54,581 nt of DNA. Origin: Granulicella mallensis. GTDB taxonomy: Bacteria; Acidobacteriota; Terriglobia; Terriglobales; Acidobacteriaceae. A program made the position numbers and the translations under genes. The notes beneath the pieces were generated by a model. That model searched no databases and was not told where the DNA came from. It saw nothing but the letters and a program-made list of their open reading frames with translations. Positions 43,388 to 53,588 of the stretch are shown one piece after another. Every line of letters begins with the position of its first letter. The first letter of the stretch is position 1. Location: the NCBI RefSeq assembly GCF_014203225.1, contig NZ_JACHIO010000031.1:1-54581 (forward strand), read 5' to 3'.

Positions 43388-46138
43388 CTATGGAAAGCGC
43401 CTGCGACTGTTGGGGTCTGTCCTGGAATCAGTCGCCCACCGTGGATCTGTTACGAAGGTCGGATCGATTCGGCGAAACCACGACGAAAGTGCCAGTATAG
43501 GTTTGCCATCTCGGAATACGCGAGCTCTAACGGTCGTCTCCTCTTCAATGAGGAACGGTGCGGTATAGAGAGGCGATTGTGCGTTCGGTTCACTGCCATC
43601 GAGTGAGTAGCGGATTTCCATTCTGGCTCGGGGCAGCGGACCGCGAAGTGAAACTCGCGAGACTGCGATCGCAACCTGACGCGGGCCGCCGGTATAGACG
43701 GTGCCGAGGTCGGTATCGCCGAGGATTGCGCCAGCGGTAATTTCAATCGGCCCATCCAGGGATGTGGCCTGATAGAAGCCACGGCCCATGCCATAGAAGG
43801 CATTGCGATAGGGCGCCTGGTTTGGCGTAACGTCGACGGGGTCACCATTTTCATTGCCGAGCAGACGGGCAGGGCCGGCGACCGCGAAGTCCACGCGGTT
43901 CATATTCCACGGAACCATCACGCCGTTCTTATCGGCGACGGTGAAGGTGACGACGGCGTCGTCGGTGCGGTTTGGACGAAGGGACGTGTTGTCGCTCTCC
44001 AGCTTGATCTGCGTGGGTGAGCCGGCTGTTTGAAAGGAAGTCGTTGCACTCTGTTGGCCGTTGGCTCCGTAGGCTATGGCCTTCAGTTCGCCGGGCGTGT
44101 AAGGCACCTGCCAGTCGAAATCACCGAGAGGTTCAGGTTTGCGTCGTCCAAGGGACTTGCCATTGAGAAAGAGCTCGACCTCGGGTTGATTTGAATAGGC
44201 GACGACGGGAATGACAATTCCCTCCATGCCACGATGGGTCCAATGCGGCAGCAGGTGCACCATAGGAGCCGTCGTCCAGAAGGATTGATAAAGGAAGTAA
44301 TCATCCTTTGGAATAGCCGCAAGGTCGATGACTCCGAAGTTCTCGGCGCGCACGGGCCAATGGCCGCCTTTATAGGCAGCCTCTCCGATGTAGTCGAAGC
44401 CGCACCAGCGGAACTCGCCGCTGATCCAGGGTGTGGTGGCGGTGCGTTTCCAGGCGGTGCGCACCGTCTCGCGTATAACGGCATTGTCGTAGGAGGAGTT
44501 GTACCACTGATTGCCGTCGAAGAAGATCTCCTGCGTACCGTACGGCGGAAATTCGGTAAAGTGTGTCCAGTCACGCCACCAGGTACGCACGCGGTAGAAT
44601 CCACGCGTCTGCAGGGTGTGCGGCTCTTCCGTCAGGACAATAGGGACGGAGGGATTTTCTGCGTGATACTTTTCCAGCACGCCCGCTACTTCACCCGGTC
44701 CATTCCAGCCGGAGAGATCGACACCATCAGTCATCATGCCGCCGGTTGTTGGCCGCGTCGGATCAAATGAGTGGACATATTCCGACATGTGATTGACATC
44801 TGCGAGTCCAGTCTCGTTGCCTATGCTCCAGGCAAAGACGGAGGCATGGTTGCGGTCACGCAATACCCAACTCCTGACATCGTGATGCCACTGGCTCTTA
44901 TAAAAGCGATCGGCATATTCATTCCTGACCTTGCGTTTCCAGCCGTCGTAGATCTCATCCATCACCAGGAAACCCATACGGTCGCACAGATCGTAGAAGT
45001 AAGGCGTATGCGGGTTGTGTGAGGTGCGAATCGCGTTGACGCCCATATCCTTTAGCAACTGCAGCCGCCGTCGCAGAATGCCGTCGGGAACTGCGGTTCC
45101 CATGGGGCCGCCGTAGAGATGGTCTCCAACGCCTCGAATCTTTAGTGACTGCCCGTTGAGCAAGAAGCCCTTCTCCGCGTCAAACGACATCGTTCGTATG
45201 CCGAAGGACGTCTCCTCGCTGTCTACGACTTCTTTGTCCTGCAGTAAGTCAATGCGCAGGGTATACAGAGTCGGGTGTTCTGGCGACCAGAGGACCGGCT
45301 GTGAGATGGGAAGCGAAAGCGGATGTGCCTCATCCGGGACAGAAGAAGAGTGCAGTGGCAGCGTCTGGGACGCAACCACGCGGTCTTGTGTGTCTCGCAC
45401 AAGGAAGCGTAGGGTTCTTTGTGTCCCTGCTGCATCGTGCGGAAGCGTGAGCGCCGTTGAAACAGCGATTGTGGCGAGGTCGGGCTCAACTTTCGCAGTT
45501 CGAACGAACGTGCCCCATTGCGAGATATGGGACGGCGCGGTTGCCAGCAGATGGACATGGCCGTATATACCGGAGCCTGTATACCAGCGTGCTGCCGGTT
45601 GTAGTTGGTTGTCCACGCGAACGGCGATTACATTTTTGCCCTCATGTAGATGACTCGAGAGATCGTAGAAAAAACTGATGGAGCCATAGGGCTCCGTCCC
45701 CAGTTCGAAGCCGTTGATCCACACCGTGGAGTTCATGAAGACGCCGTCGAAGAAGATGGAAACATCCTGCTTCAGCATCCTGGGGGATACTGTAAATTCC
45801 TTGCGATACCAGCCCACACCTGCGGGCAACCACGCACTTACCGCGCCACCGGGATTGGTCTCTTTGTATTCGCCCTCGATTGACCAGTCATGCGGCACAT
45901 CGAGGGTGCGCCACGCAGAGTCATCAAAGACTTCCGCGGAAGCTGCCGGCACATCGCCGAGTTTGAACTTCCAGTCGAAGTCAAAGTTGGTTACCGTGCG
46001 CGGACTTGGCGAAGGGAGGAGCGCGGCCGGAGGTTTTGCAGGGGCATTGGCAGGGGAGAGTAGAGTAAGTGCCGCGAGAAGAATATAGGTCTTTACAGGC
46101 ATGGTTGGTATGGCTTTCTTTCCTTCGCTGTACTGCAT
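43388..46138 (-). CDS. GH2 glycoside hydrolase (beta-galactosidase/mannosidase-like)
   Basis: A 916-residue exported GH2 enzyme. The sugar-binding jelly roll starts TNFDFDWKFKLGDV and has VPHDWSIEGE and GVGWYRKEF. An Ig-like domain follows, then the TIM barrel with IRTSHNPHTPYFYDLCDRMG. The acid/base Glu is E442 in SIGNETG, and the nucleophile should lie at E504/E505 (VLTEEPH). Extra C-terminal Ig-like domains follow. The signal peptide is MPVKTYILLAALTLL when started at ATG 46102. ATG 46138 is kept as the longer option because neither has a strong ribosome site. It likely trims galactose or mannose side units from polysaccharide imported through the nearby TonB receptor. Confidence 0.88.
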   Translation of the reverse strand: MQYSEGKKAIPTMPVKTYILLAALTLLSPANAPAKPPAALLPSPSPRTVTNFDFDWKFKLGDVPAASAEVFDDSAWRTLDVPHDWSIEGEYKETNPGGAVSAWLPAGVGWYRKEFTVSPRMLKQDVSIFFDGVFMNSTVWINGFELGTEPYGSISFFYDLSSHLHEGKNVIAVRVDNQLQPAARWYTGSGIYGHVHLLATAPSHISQWGTFVRTAKVEPDLATIAVSTALTLPHDAAGTQRTLRFLVRDTQDRVVASQTLPLHSSSVPDEAHPLSLPISQPVLWSPEHPTLYTLRIDLLQDKEVVDSEETSFGIRTMSFDAEKGFLLNGQSLKIRGVGDHLYGGPMGTAVPDGILRRRLQLLKDMGVNAIRTSHNPHTPYFYDLCDRMGFLVMDEIYDGWKRKVRNEYADRFYKSQWHHDVRSWVLRDRNHASVFAWSIGNETGLADVNHMSEYVHSFDPTRPTTGGMMTDGVDLSGWNGPGEVAGVLEKYHAENPSVPIVLTEEPHTLQTRGFYRVRTWWRDWTHFTEFPPYGTQEIFFDGNQWYNSSYDNAVIRETVRTAWKRTATTPWISGEFRWCGFDYIGEAAYKGGHWPVRAENFGVIDLAAIPKDDYFLYQSFWTTAPMVHLLPHWTHRGMEGIVIPVVAYSNQPEVELFLNGKSLGRRKPEPLGDFDWQVPYTPGELKAIAYGANGQQSATTSFQTAGSPTQIKLESDNTSLRPNRTDDAVVTFTVADKNGVMVPWNMNRVDFAVAGPARLLGNENGDPVDVTPNQAPYRNAFYGMGRGFYQATSLDGPIEITAGAILGDTDLGTVYTGGPRQVAIAVSRVSLRGPLPRARMEIRYSLDGSEPNAQSPLYTAPFLIEEETTVRARVFRDGKPILALSSWFRRIDPTFVTDPRWATDSRTDPNSRRRFP

Positions 46139-46274
46139 ACGAATCCATCACGACAGAAAATTACGGTGATAAACGTGTACCGTCCTTGCCGCTCCGGTAG
46201 AGAGGACCGGAGCGACTGGAGGGTGAGCGGGGAAGCGTTCTTATGAATGCATTACTTGATGAGGATTGATTCGT

Positions 46275-47642
46275 TCAGCGGCCGGTCCAGATGGGAGCGA
46301 GCCACGCGATCGGTTTAGCGGGATCGGCTCCTGGAGCGTCGCCCCCACCCGCATTCCACACCCGGACGAAGAAGTATCTGCTGGTAGAGTCTGTGATGGT
46401 CGGAGCCCATTCCACGGTATAGTCCGGTGTGTCCGGGGTGTAGGTCTGTACTACTTCGCCGTGGTCTTTCACGATGTCGATTCTGGTGATCTTGTCCTTA
46501 GGCTGATCTGTATCCGGATCGCTGACATGAATCTGAAATTTGAAGGTGTCCGACCGCTTTAGCGTTGAGCCCATGATGGCGTCGTTCACGCTGTAACGGC
46601 ACTGAATGTTCTTATCGAGCGAAGCATAGGTGCGGCGGTTCTTCATCGCGTCGAGCAGCGCAAGCTTCGTTCGGCTGGTGGCAAGGAGAAAGGTGCGTGA
46701 GGTCTGACGCGAGATGCCGGAGGTTCCATGATTATCGTTGCCGCTTACCGGCGAGACCTTCCAGCCCTTATCGAGAGCATTGATGAATCCCTCATAGTGA
46801 ATATGGCTGTTGGAGTTGATGACTTCAAGCATCGTGATAATGTCAGTGATCTGAGGATCGCGATAGTCCCAGTTGTTGTACTGCTTTGGTCCAGGGTGAT
46901 TGAAGCTGGCAACAACAGGGCCTGAACCATTGGGCTTCGCTGTCTTGAGCCATTTGTAGAAGTAGGGAAGATCAACACCGGGATCAAGCGCATTCAGATA
47001 GGAATCGCTGTTGAATACATTCAGGTGGCCGACACCATTCGGACCATCGTTCTCGGAGTGTTCGTATCCCGTGAGTGCTACGAATTCAGGAGTGGTTGCT
47101 TCAGCCGCCTGGCGCTTCGTATTGACCCATGTGGGGTTGGTGCGGCTGGCCGGCTGCAGGCTGGCTTCCTGGGAGTGATCCGTGACGGCGTAGAAGTCGT
47201 AGCCATTCTCCTTCGCCAGTGCGAAGTGCTCGGACGGTGGACCCTGATATTTCTTCCAGTCCGGTCTCAGGTCGTCATAGGGTCCTGGATACTGGCTGGA
47301 ACCCATGATGATCATGGCCGGGCAGTTGCCTCGGGCCTCGCCTCCCTCCGCTGTCCAACTATGCACCTCCGGTGAATTGCGGTCAGGTGCATAAACGGGA
47401 ACGCCCTTGCAGTCGCTCTTGGGATACTGGTCGCCGTGGGACCAGGTATAGCTGGTGTGCGCATGCGTGTTGCCCGCGTAGATGTGATATTCAGACATAG
47501 GGGTAGCGGCATGCGGTTTAGATCTTGCCGTAGCATGAGGCTGTGCGTTGATCTGAGCATGAGCAACTCCCGAGAGGGGGAGTGCCAAGCTTGCCGCAGC
47601 AGCGGCAACGATACGAACGATTGAAGCAGAACGATAAGACAT
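46275..47642 (-). CDS. PHP-type metal-dependent phosphoesterase (CehA/McbA-like), secreted
   Basis: A 455-residue exported protein with a signal peptide ending VAHAQ near residue 30 and GAGGAAG-like SD (GAGGA) before ATG 47642. PHP-domain metal motifs are visible: YAGNTHAHTSY, YAVTDHSQ, ALTGYEHS, ASFNHPG and SGNDNHG. The C-terminal part is Ig-like (DTFKFQIHVSDPDTDQP onward). CehA/McbA-type PHP proteins hydrolyse phosphoesters or carbamate esters. Here it sits between a GH2 enzyme and a TonB receptor, so a role on a phosphorylated or esterified glycan is possible but not shown. Confidence 0.85.
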   Translation of the reverse strand: MSYRSASIVRIVAAAAASLALPLSGVAHAQINAQPHATARSKPHAATPMSEYHIYAGNTHAHTSYTWSHGDQYPKSDCKGVPVYAPDRNSPEVHSWTAEGGEARGNCPAMIIMGSSQYPGPYDDLRPDWKKYQGPPSEHFALAKENGYDFYAVTDHSQEASLQPASRTNPTWVNTKRQAAEATTPEFVALTGYEHSENDGPNGVGHLNVFNSDSYLNALDPGVDLPYFYKWLKTAKPNGSGPVVASFNHPGPKQYNNWDYRDPQITDIITMLEVINSNSHIHYEGFINALDKGWKVSPVSGNDNHGTSGISRQTSRTFLLATSRTKLALLDAMKNRRTYASLDKNIQCRYSVNDAIMGSTLKRSDTFKFQIHVSDPDTDQPKDKITRIDIVKDHGEVVQTYTPDTPDYTVEWAPTITDSTSRYFFVRVWNAGGGDAPGADPAKPIAWLAPIWTGR

Positions 47643-47687
47643 CGGATCTTCCTCTTGAGTGACCTGGCTGATAATTTCGAGGTTGAA

Positions 47688-47712
47688 AGGGGAGGGAGAA
47701 CCCCTCTCCCCT
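47688..47712 (-). terminator. Weak intrinsic terminator of the TonB receptor gene
   Basis: Arms AGGGGAG (47688-47694) and CTCCCCT (47706-47712), with a short T-rich tract after the stem on the minus strand. It lies 9 nt past the receptor stop. Confidence 0.45.
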
Positions 47713-47720
47713 ACTGAGGT

Positions 47721-50700
47721 TTAGAACTCATACTTCAATGCGAACTGCACTACCCTCGGGCTGCCGGCGCCGGTAATCTGGCCGAACTTCGCATTGCCGA
47801 CTGTTCCGTTGGGGCCACTGAGGTTCACGTTGTTGAAGACGTTGAAGAGTTCACCACGGAATAACAGATCACTCTTCGCGTAAAGTGCGAACCGCTTGAA
47901 GGCCGAGATATCCGTGTTGACGGTGCCGGGGCCAACCAGTGGGTTACGCGGCGAGTTGCCATATGGCGTGCCTGCTGAGGGAACCGTGAACGCCGCTGTA
48001 TTGAAGTACTCCGCGATCTTCTGGGCCCGGCTGCGGCCGTTTCCAAGTCGTGGATTGCCGGTCAGGTTGGGCCGATCCGTGCTGATCCCGTCCAGATTCG
48101 TATCCACATTCGAAGTTACGTTGAAAGGGCCGCCAGTAGAAAGCGTCGTAATGCCGTTGATCTGCCATCCATTGACCAGCTCTTTGCCGAGGAGCCCCCA
48201 CCGATGAATCTCCGGGAGGCTATAGAGATAGGAGGCGACGAATCGCTGCGGCGTGTCCAGGGAGGACAAGCCACGGTCGCAGGAGATGCAGTTCTGATTC
48301 GCCAGAGTGTACGCCGTAGTGCTGGTGGGATCGCTTGAAGCGTTATCGATCTCCTTCTCCCATACATAGCTGGCGTTGATCGATAGGCTATGAGCGAAGC
48401 GGCGCGTGATGGTTGCCTGCAGAGAGTTGAACGATGAGTTGCTGGAAGGGTCGATGAGACTGATCGCAGCGTAAGGTTGAATGGGACGGCGTGCATTGAG
48501 GCCGGCGGTGGTCGTAGCTGCACCTGGAGCATACACCGGAGCATTCTGATCGCGAACCAGATAGAAGTGACGTCCGGCGCTGCCGACGTAGGCAATGCGT
48601 GTGCTCCAGTTGTTTCCATACTGCTGTTCGACCGTAAGGTTGTATTGCTGCAGATAGGGAATTGCGCTCGTACTGGCAGGCATGCCGGCTATCGTCGCGC
48701 CTGCAACAAAGGTGGGATGCTGAGGATTGACTGTGTAGGGAAATGGGTCGGCAGCCGGTGCATAGGGCGTGCTCAGGTTAGGCGTCTTATTGACTGTAAT
48801 GGAGAGTGCGAAGGGTTGCTGTTCAAGATTTCCGACCAGCGTCTCCTGGCTGGCTGAGTAGAAGATGCCGTAAGCGCCGCGCAGGGAAGTCTTACCCGTG
48901 CCGAAGACGTCATAGGCAAAACCGATACGTGGTGCAAACTTTGTATAAGACGTTTGCAGGATGCCGTCAGGAACACCAGGATCGCCGGATACGAGCACTC
49001 CAAGGGGAGCCGTCGGGAAACGCGTGGATCTCACCCCCTGCTGAAAGGTGGTGAAGTTATCTTGTCCGGCGAAGGGATAGTACACTTCCCAGCGGACTCC
49101 CAGGTTCAACGTCAGTCGGGGTGCGATGTGCCAGTCATCCTGGGCAAAGAGCGAGGGGTCGGGAGCGTGAAGCCGATGGTAGCTGCCGTTATTCTGCTGG
49201 AAGGTATTGGCGTGGCCCTCAAGAAAATCGGCGAGCGCATTGCCCGTCGTGCTTCCGCTGAAAGCGAGCTTCGCGGACCCAAGGAATTCGGCTGTCTCCG
49301 AATACCGGTCCAGAATGAAGGAGCCTCCAAGCTTCAGTGCATGATTGCCTTTGGTGTAGTTGTATGTGTCCAGAATGCCGTATGCGCTCTGTGATTGATT
49401 GTCCTGGCCGCTTCCGCCGGTGCCCATCGTCCAATAACCTGTGATGGCAATCATTGGCTGGCCGCTGATAGGTGCGCCTTCTCCTACGGAGCTGCCGAAA
49501 TCTGCCCAGGTGTTACCTTGAACGGCATTGCCTAGAATCGTTTTGTTCAATGTATAGAAGACGCGAGCGCTGTTGACAGCGTTTGGCGAAACAATCCAGG
49601 TATCGCCAAGTACATAGTTTGACTGGCCGGCATAAGTTGTGTTGCCACCATAGTCAAGTATCTGATTGCCGCCACCGGTAAGGCCATAGCCTGAGCCTTG
49701 CGAGTTGAAGTAGGTGAACTGCAACTTGTGTGCGGGGTTCAATTCATAGTCGATTCGGGCCGTTCCCTGATCAGCTTTGGTCGGGCTGCCAAGTATCTGT
49801 TGCGCTGGAGCTCCGGGAGTGGAGGATGTGGCTGGCGCACCTACTGGAACCAGAGCCAGCATCTTCTGGGCGACTGGATCCAAGGCCGTGGGGCAGATGA
49901 CGTAGGCTTTACCGCAGGTAGTCAGGTTGGTCAGCGAGGCCTTGACCTTCGCGGAATCGCCAGAGAAGTCTCCCATGCGCTCCGCCTGGGTCGCTGTCAC
50001 CAATGAGGAAGACGTAATGACAGTGGGCGAGCCAATGCGCGTTCCCTGATACGTTATGTAAAAGAAGGCTTTGTTCCTAAGAATCGGGCCTCCCACGCCA
50101 CCGCCGAAGACGTTGTAGACGAGGTGGGTTACTCCGCCGGTGACGAAGTAATTGCGTGCATTAAGAATGGTGTTGCGCAGGTAATCATAGGCAACACCGT
50201 GAAACTGATTCGCACCGGAACGGGTAATGACGTTGACGACTCCGCCTGGATAACGGCCAAACTCAGCATCAAAGTTGGTAGTGAGCAGCCGGAACTCCTG
50301 CAATGCATCAGGATTAGGAATAATATTACCGCCGCCGCGGAAGAACTCGTTGTCGTAGGAGCCATCCAGATAGTAGGAATTGAAATTGGGGCGAAGGCCG
50401 TTCACGCTGAACTGCGTGCCACCGTTATCTCCAATCTGGGCGCTGGCCGTATAGTTAGTGACTCCGGCGACGGTCTGTACTAGGTCGTACGCGCTCCGGC
50501 CAACAAGAGGGAGATCCTGGATGCGACGCTGGTCGATGGTCTCGCCAAGCTGTGATTCGCGCGTGTCGATCAGTGTGGTCCCGGCCTCGACGACGACCTG
50601 AGTATCCACAGAACCAGCATGCAATGTGAAGCTGGCATTAATATTCTGGTTAGCGGAGAGCCGGAGATCATTCTGCGTCATGCTTTGGAAGCCGGGGACC

Positions 50701-50969
50701 TCCGTAAAGATCTTATAGTTGCCTGGATCAAGCACAGGAAAGACAAAAGCACCGGAAGCATTGCTTTTGGCCGAGAGCGATTGGCCGGTATCGATATTTG
50801 TGACCGTGACGTTGGCTTGCGGAATGATGGCCCCGGTGATATCCGAGATGGTGCCATAGATCGAACCTGTAACGGTCTGGCTGGACGCAGGCCGTGCGAC
50901 CATTAAGATAAGGGCAAAGAGGACGGCAAGGACTGCAAATCGATTTCGCGGCAGGCTTTCGTGTTTCAT
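47721..50969 (-). CDS. TonB-dependent receptor with carboxypeptidase-regulatory-like N-domain (glycan locus)
   Basis: Outer-membrane receptor of 1082 residues. The signal peptide (FAVLAVLFALILMVARPASS) ends near residue 30. It is followed by a CarboxypepD_reg-like module (GSIYGTISDITGAIIPQANV, SGAFVFPVLDPGNYKIF), a plug domain (LPLVGRSAYDLVQTVAGVTN), and a long barrel that ends VQFALKYEF with the usual terminal aromatic. GGAGG lies just upstream of ATG 50969. It heads a minus-strand run with PHP, GH2 and GH26-like genes, so it likely imports their glycan products. The divergent CadC/PD40-type regulator is 424 bp away and is a natural candidate to control it. Confidence 0.9.
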   Translation of the reverse strand: MKHESLPRNRFAVLAVLFALILMVARPASSQTVTGSIYGTISDITGAIIPQANVTVTNIDTGQSLSAKSNASGAFVFPVLDPGNYKIFTEVPGFQSMTQNDLRLSANQNINASFTLHAGSVDTQVVVEAGTTLIDTRESQLGETIDQRRIQDLPLVGRSAYDLVQTVAGVTNYTASAQIGDNGGTQFSVNGLRPNFNSYYLDGSYDNEFFRGGGNIIPNPDALQEFRLLTTNFDAEFGRYPGGVVNVITRSGANQFHGVAYDYLRNTILNARNYFVTGGVTHLVYNVFGGGVGGPILRNKAFFYITYQGTRIGSPTVITSSSLVTATQAERMGDFSGDSAKVKASLTNLTTCGKAYVICPTALDPVAQKMLALVPVGAPATSSTPGAPAQQILGSPTKADQGTARIDYELNPAHKLQFTYFNSQGSGYGLTGGGNQILDYGGNTTYAGQSNYVLGDTWIVSPNAVNSARVFYTLNKTILGNAVQGNTWADFGSSVGEGAPISGQPMIAITGYWTMGTGGSGQDNQSQSAYGILDTYNYTKGNHALKLGGSFILDRYSETAEFLGSAKLAFSGSTTGNALADFLEGHANTFQQNNGSYHRLHAPDPSLFAQDDWHIAPRLTLNLGVRWEVYYPFAGQDNFTTFQQGVRSTRFPTAPLGVLVSGDPGVPDGILQTSYTKFAPRIGFAYDVFGTGKTSLRGAYGIFYSASQETLVGNLEQQPFALSITVNKTPNLSTPYAPAADPFPYTVNPQHPTFVAGATIAGMPASTSAIPYLQQYNLTVEQQYGNNWSTRIAYVGSAGRHFYLVRDQNAPVYAPGAATTTAGLNARRPIQPYAAISLIDPSSNSSFNSLQATITRRFAHSLSINASYVWEKEIDNASSDPTSTTAYTLANQNCISCDRGLSSLDTPQRFVASYLYSLPEIHRWGLLGKELVNGWQINGITTLSTGGPFNVTSNVDTNLDGISTDRPNLTGNPRLGNGRSRAQKIAEYFNTAAFTVPSAGTPYGNSPRNPLVGPGTVNTDISAFKRFALYAKSDLLFRGELFNVFNNVNLSGPNGTVGNAKFGQITGAGSPRVVQFALKYEF

Positions 50970-51392
50970 GGAATCTCTCCTCCAGTTATCAGGGTGAAAC
51001 TGTTGTAGTACCTACGTGACGATCTTGAAGCTCTGGATCGATTCTGTTTTTAATTCAGGCAGTGTCGGTGACTTGTATCGCATAACTTACTGTTTGCCAC
51101 TTACGTGAAATCTGATTGCAGATCTTGGCTTGACGGGGAAACATTCAACCAAAGCTTCTATTTCGAACCATGCTTCTTGCGTCGACATGGCCAGCTCAGA
51201 TCTGCCGGAGTTGGAGGCACGGAAAGGCTATTCACATGGTGTTAATGCTGTGTGGAATAAGATTTTGTATATCGAGATCGATAGCAGTAGGTTGGCAGGA
51301 AAGCAGAGTATATGTCCTAAAAGCCTGCTCAAAATTGCGTTTTAGAATCAAAAAAGGCCGAGTTAAGGCGTCTCAACACGAATGTAACAATC
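50970..51392. other. Divergent promoter region, TonB receptor / CadC-like regulator
   Basis: 423 bp between divergent genes, AT-richer than the surroundings. I see no gene. TACGTGA occurs twice (near 51012 and 51102). I could not define -35/-10 pairs reliably. It should contain promoters for both genes. Confidence 0.5.
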
Positions 51393-53588
51393 ATGATTTT
51401 CAAATTTGATCGCTACACTCTAAACGTTGATACACGGACTCTACGGTGTCGTGATGACATCGTTACCCTGACACCTAAAGTCTTCCAGACTTTGCTTGTC
51501 CTGGTTGAAAACCACACCCGCGTCATGAGCAAGGATGAGTTGTTTGAGCATATTTGGCCGCACCAAACCGTAGAGGAAGCCAACCTAACTCAAAACATCT
51601 CGATTCTGCGGAAGGCCCTTGAAGAAACTACCTATGGAAAAAGATATATTGCTACCTTTCATGGGCACGGCTATCGATTCGTCGAGCCAGTTTCGGTGGA
51701 TGGCGGTCATCCTCTGCTTGCCGCAACGGATATCGTTTCCGTAGAGGATACTTCCACCGATGTAAAGACGGAGAGAGCATCCGCCTCGAATTTCGAGATT
51801 CCAAATCCACCTGGCGCTAGACAAAATTACGAGGAGGACCGAAAGAGAAATAGTTCAGTTGTCGTATTGCTTGTTTGTATTGCTCTTAGTGTTCTTTTGC
51901 TCATCCTCTTGATTAAAATGAGGCGGAAAAATCTTCCTGCAGTAGCAAGTCAACCTGCGGAAGTCACAACATTGACCAGGATGGAGGGAGCGCAGTACGA
52001 ACCTTCCTGGTCCGCAGACGGAACTAAGCTCGCTTTTATCAGCGCCGATTCGAACAATAGCCGCTTCTCTATCTATATCCAGTCGTCTGATGAGCTGCGA
52101 CCGCAGCAGATTGTTTCTGGCACTGGAGAATATAGTAGTCCCGCCTGGTCGCCGGATGGCAAGTCGCTGGCGTTCATCCATCTGCAGGATGACCTGGCAG
52201 AAATTCTTGTGGTCTCCATTGCTGATGCAAAACAGAGAAGCTTAACGACCCTATTTCCTCATCGCTATGGACTGAATTATCGCCACCTCGATTGGTCCCC
52301 CGACGGAGGCTTTCTGGTCGTGGATGATAAGAACAATGAGATTGATCCTCTGAGTCTTTATCTGGTCCGCGTTGCCGATGGGAAGAAGCTCCGTCTAACG
52401 TACCCCACGATGGATATTATCGGCGATGTCTCACCGCGATTCTCTCCAGATGGAACTCATGTCGCATTCATCAGAGTCAAGTATCAATTTGAAAATGACG
52501 TCTTCGTATTATCCGTAGGCGGTGGTGAGGCGCGCAAGCTGACAGAGCAATCGCATTCGCTGGGAGACGTGGATTGGGCGACGAATGACAGCGTCATATT
52601 TAGTGGAAGACTAGATCGAGAATTCAAATTTTGGAGACAGGATCTAAACGCTACAGAACCTTATGCCGTCCTTGCTTCATCTGTTGGCACAGACATGCCG
52701 TCACAGTTCTCTATCTCACGACGCGCGAAGCAGATTGCCTTTTCAGCACATAGCTCCGATCTCAATATCTGGTCTGTTCCTCTCGCAAAAAAACCGCCCT
52801 TGTCGGCAGATTGGGGACCTGTGATCAGAACACCGGGACAGGATTTCGAGCCGTCCTTCTCTCCCGATGGTGAAAAGATTGCCTTTCGTTCGGACACCTC
52901 CGGGCGTGTCCAACTCTGGGTCAGCAAAAAAGATGGTACTGGCGCCGCGAAGATCGATACGGGGAAGTTGATTCCTTCCGTTTATTGCTGGGAACGCAAC
53001 AGCCAAGCTCTCATCTTTTCATCGATTTCAGCTCCTGGACTTTTTGAGGTCTCTTTGTCGCAAGAACACGGTCTTCGTCACCTTACCGATATTCCATTGA
53101 GTCATCCCTCCTGTCCGGTTGAAGGGAAATTTGTATTTGCAAGCCATAGCAATTTTGTTTATCGGATTTCTATTGCCGATGGGGCTGTGCTGAAGATCAC
53201 AGATCAGGGGGGAACGCCAGCAATTCAATCCACAGATGGCCGGTCTCTCTACTTTGCCCAAGGGCGAATGGACCCGACACTCTCTCGTCTTGATCCGTCG
53301 ACTGAACACCAGAACATTGTTGTTTCGTCTTTAATGCCGGGTTATTCTGACTCTTGGATTCTTACGTCTAAAGGGTTGATTTTTATCAAAATGATCTCGG
53401 GAAGACCGGTCATTTGTTTTCATGACCTCGCTTCAGGCAAAGAGACAGTGGTCGCTGAATTCAATGGAAACCTACCACCTGTAGGTTTGTCTGGATTCTC
53501 GCTTTCTCCAGACGAGCGACAATTGTTAGTCGTTCTTGCGGATCCTGTATCGGCAAATATTCAGGCAACGGATCTTCGAATGCATTGA
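51393..53588 (+). CDS. Membrane-bound winged-helix regulator with PD40 propeller (CadC-like)
   Basis: A 731-residue one-component sensor. Residues 1-100 are an OmpR/PhoB-type winged helix (LTPKVFQTLLVLVENHTRV, KDELFEHIWP, TQNISILRKAL, HGHGYRFVEP). A single membrane helix spans about 154-175 (VVVLLVCIALSVLLLILLI). The periplasmic part carries PD40/TolB-type repeats (PSWSADGTKLAFIS, PAWSPDGKSLAFIH, PRFSPDGTHVAFIR, PSFSPDGEKIAFRS). The propeller probably senses an extracytoplasmic signal and the helix domain controls transcription. It diverges from the TonB receptor-glycosidase run, which it may regulate. Codon usage is more AT-rich than in the left half of the window. Confidence 0.88.
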   Translation: MIFKFDRYTLNVDTRTLRCRDDIVTLTPKVFQTLLVLVENHTRVMSKDELFEHIWPHQTVEEANLTQNISILRKALEETTYGKRYIATFHGHGYRFVEPVSVDGGHPLLAATDIVSVEDTSTDVKTERASASNFEIPNPPGARQNYEEDRKRNSSVVVLLVCIALSVLLLILLIKMRRKNLPAVASQPAEVTTLTRMEGAQYEPSWSADGTKLAFISADSNNSRFSIYIQSSDELRPQQIVSGTGEYSSPAWSPDGKSLAFIHLQDDLAEILVVSIADAKQRSLTTLFPHRYGLNYRHLDWSPDGGFLVVDDKNNEIDPLSLYLVRVADGKKLRLTYPTMDIIGDVSPRFSPDGTHVAFIRVKYQFENDVFVLSVGGGEARKLTEQSHSLGDVDWATNDSVIFSGRLDREFKFWRQDLNATEPYAVLASSVGTDMPSQFSISRRAKQIAFSAHSSDLNIWSVPLAKKPPLSADWGPVIRTPGQDFEPSFSPDGEKIAFRSDTSGRVQLWVSKKDGTGAAKIDTGKLIPSVYCWERNSQALIFSSISAPGLFEVSLSQEHGLRHLTDIPLSHPSCPVEGKFVFASHSNFVYRISIADGAVLKITDQGGTPAIQSTDGRSLYFAQGRMDPTLSRLDPSTEHQNIVVSSLMPGYSDSWILTSKGLIFIKMISGRPVICFHDLASGKETVVAEFNGNLPPVGLSGFSLSPDERQLLVVLADPVSANIQATDLRMH

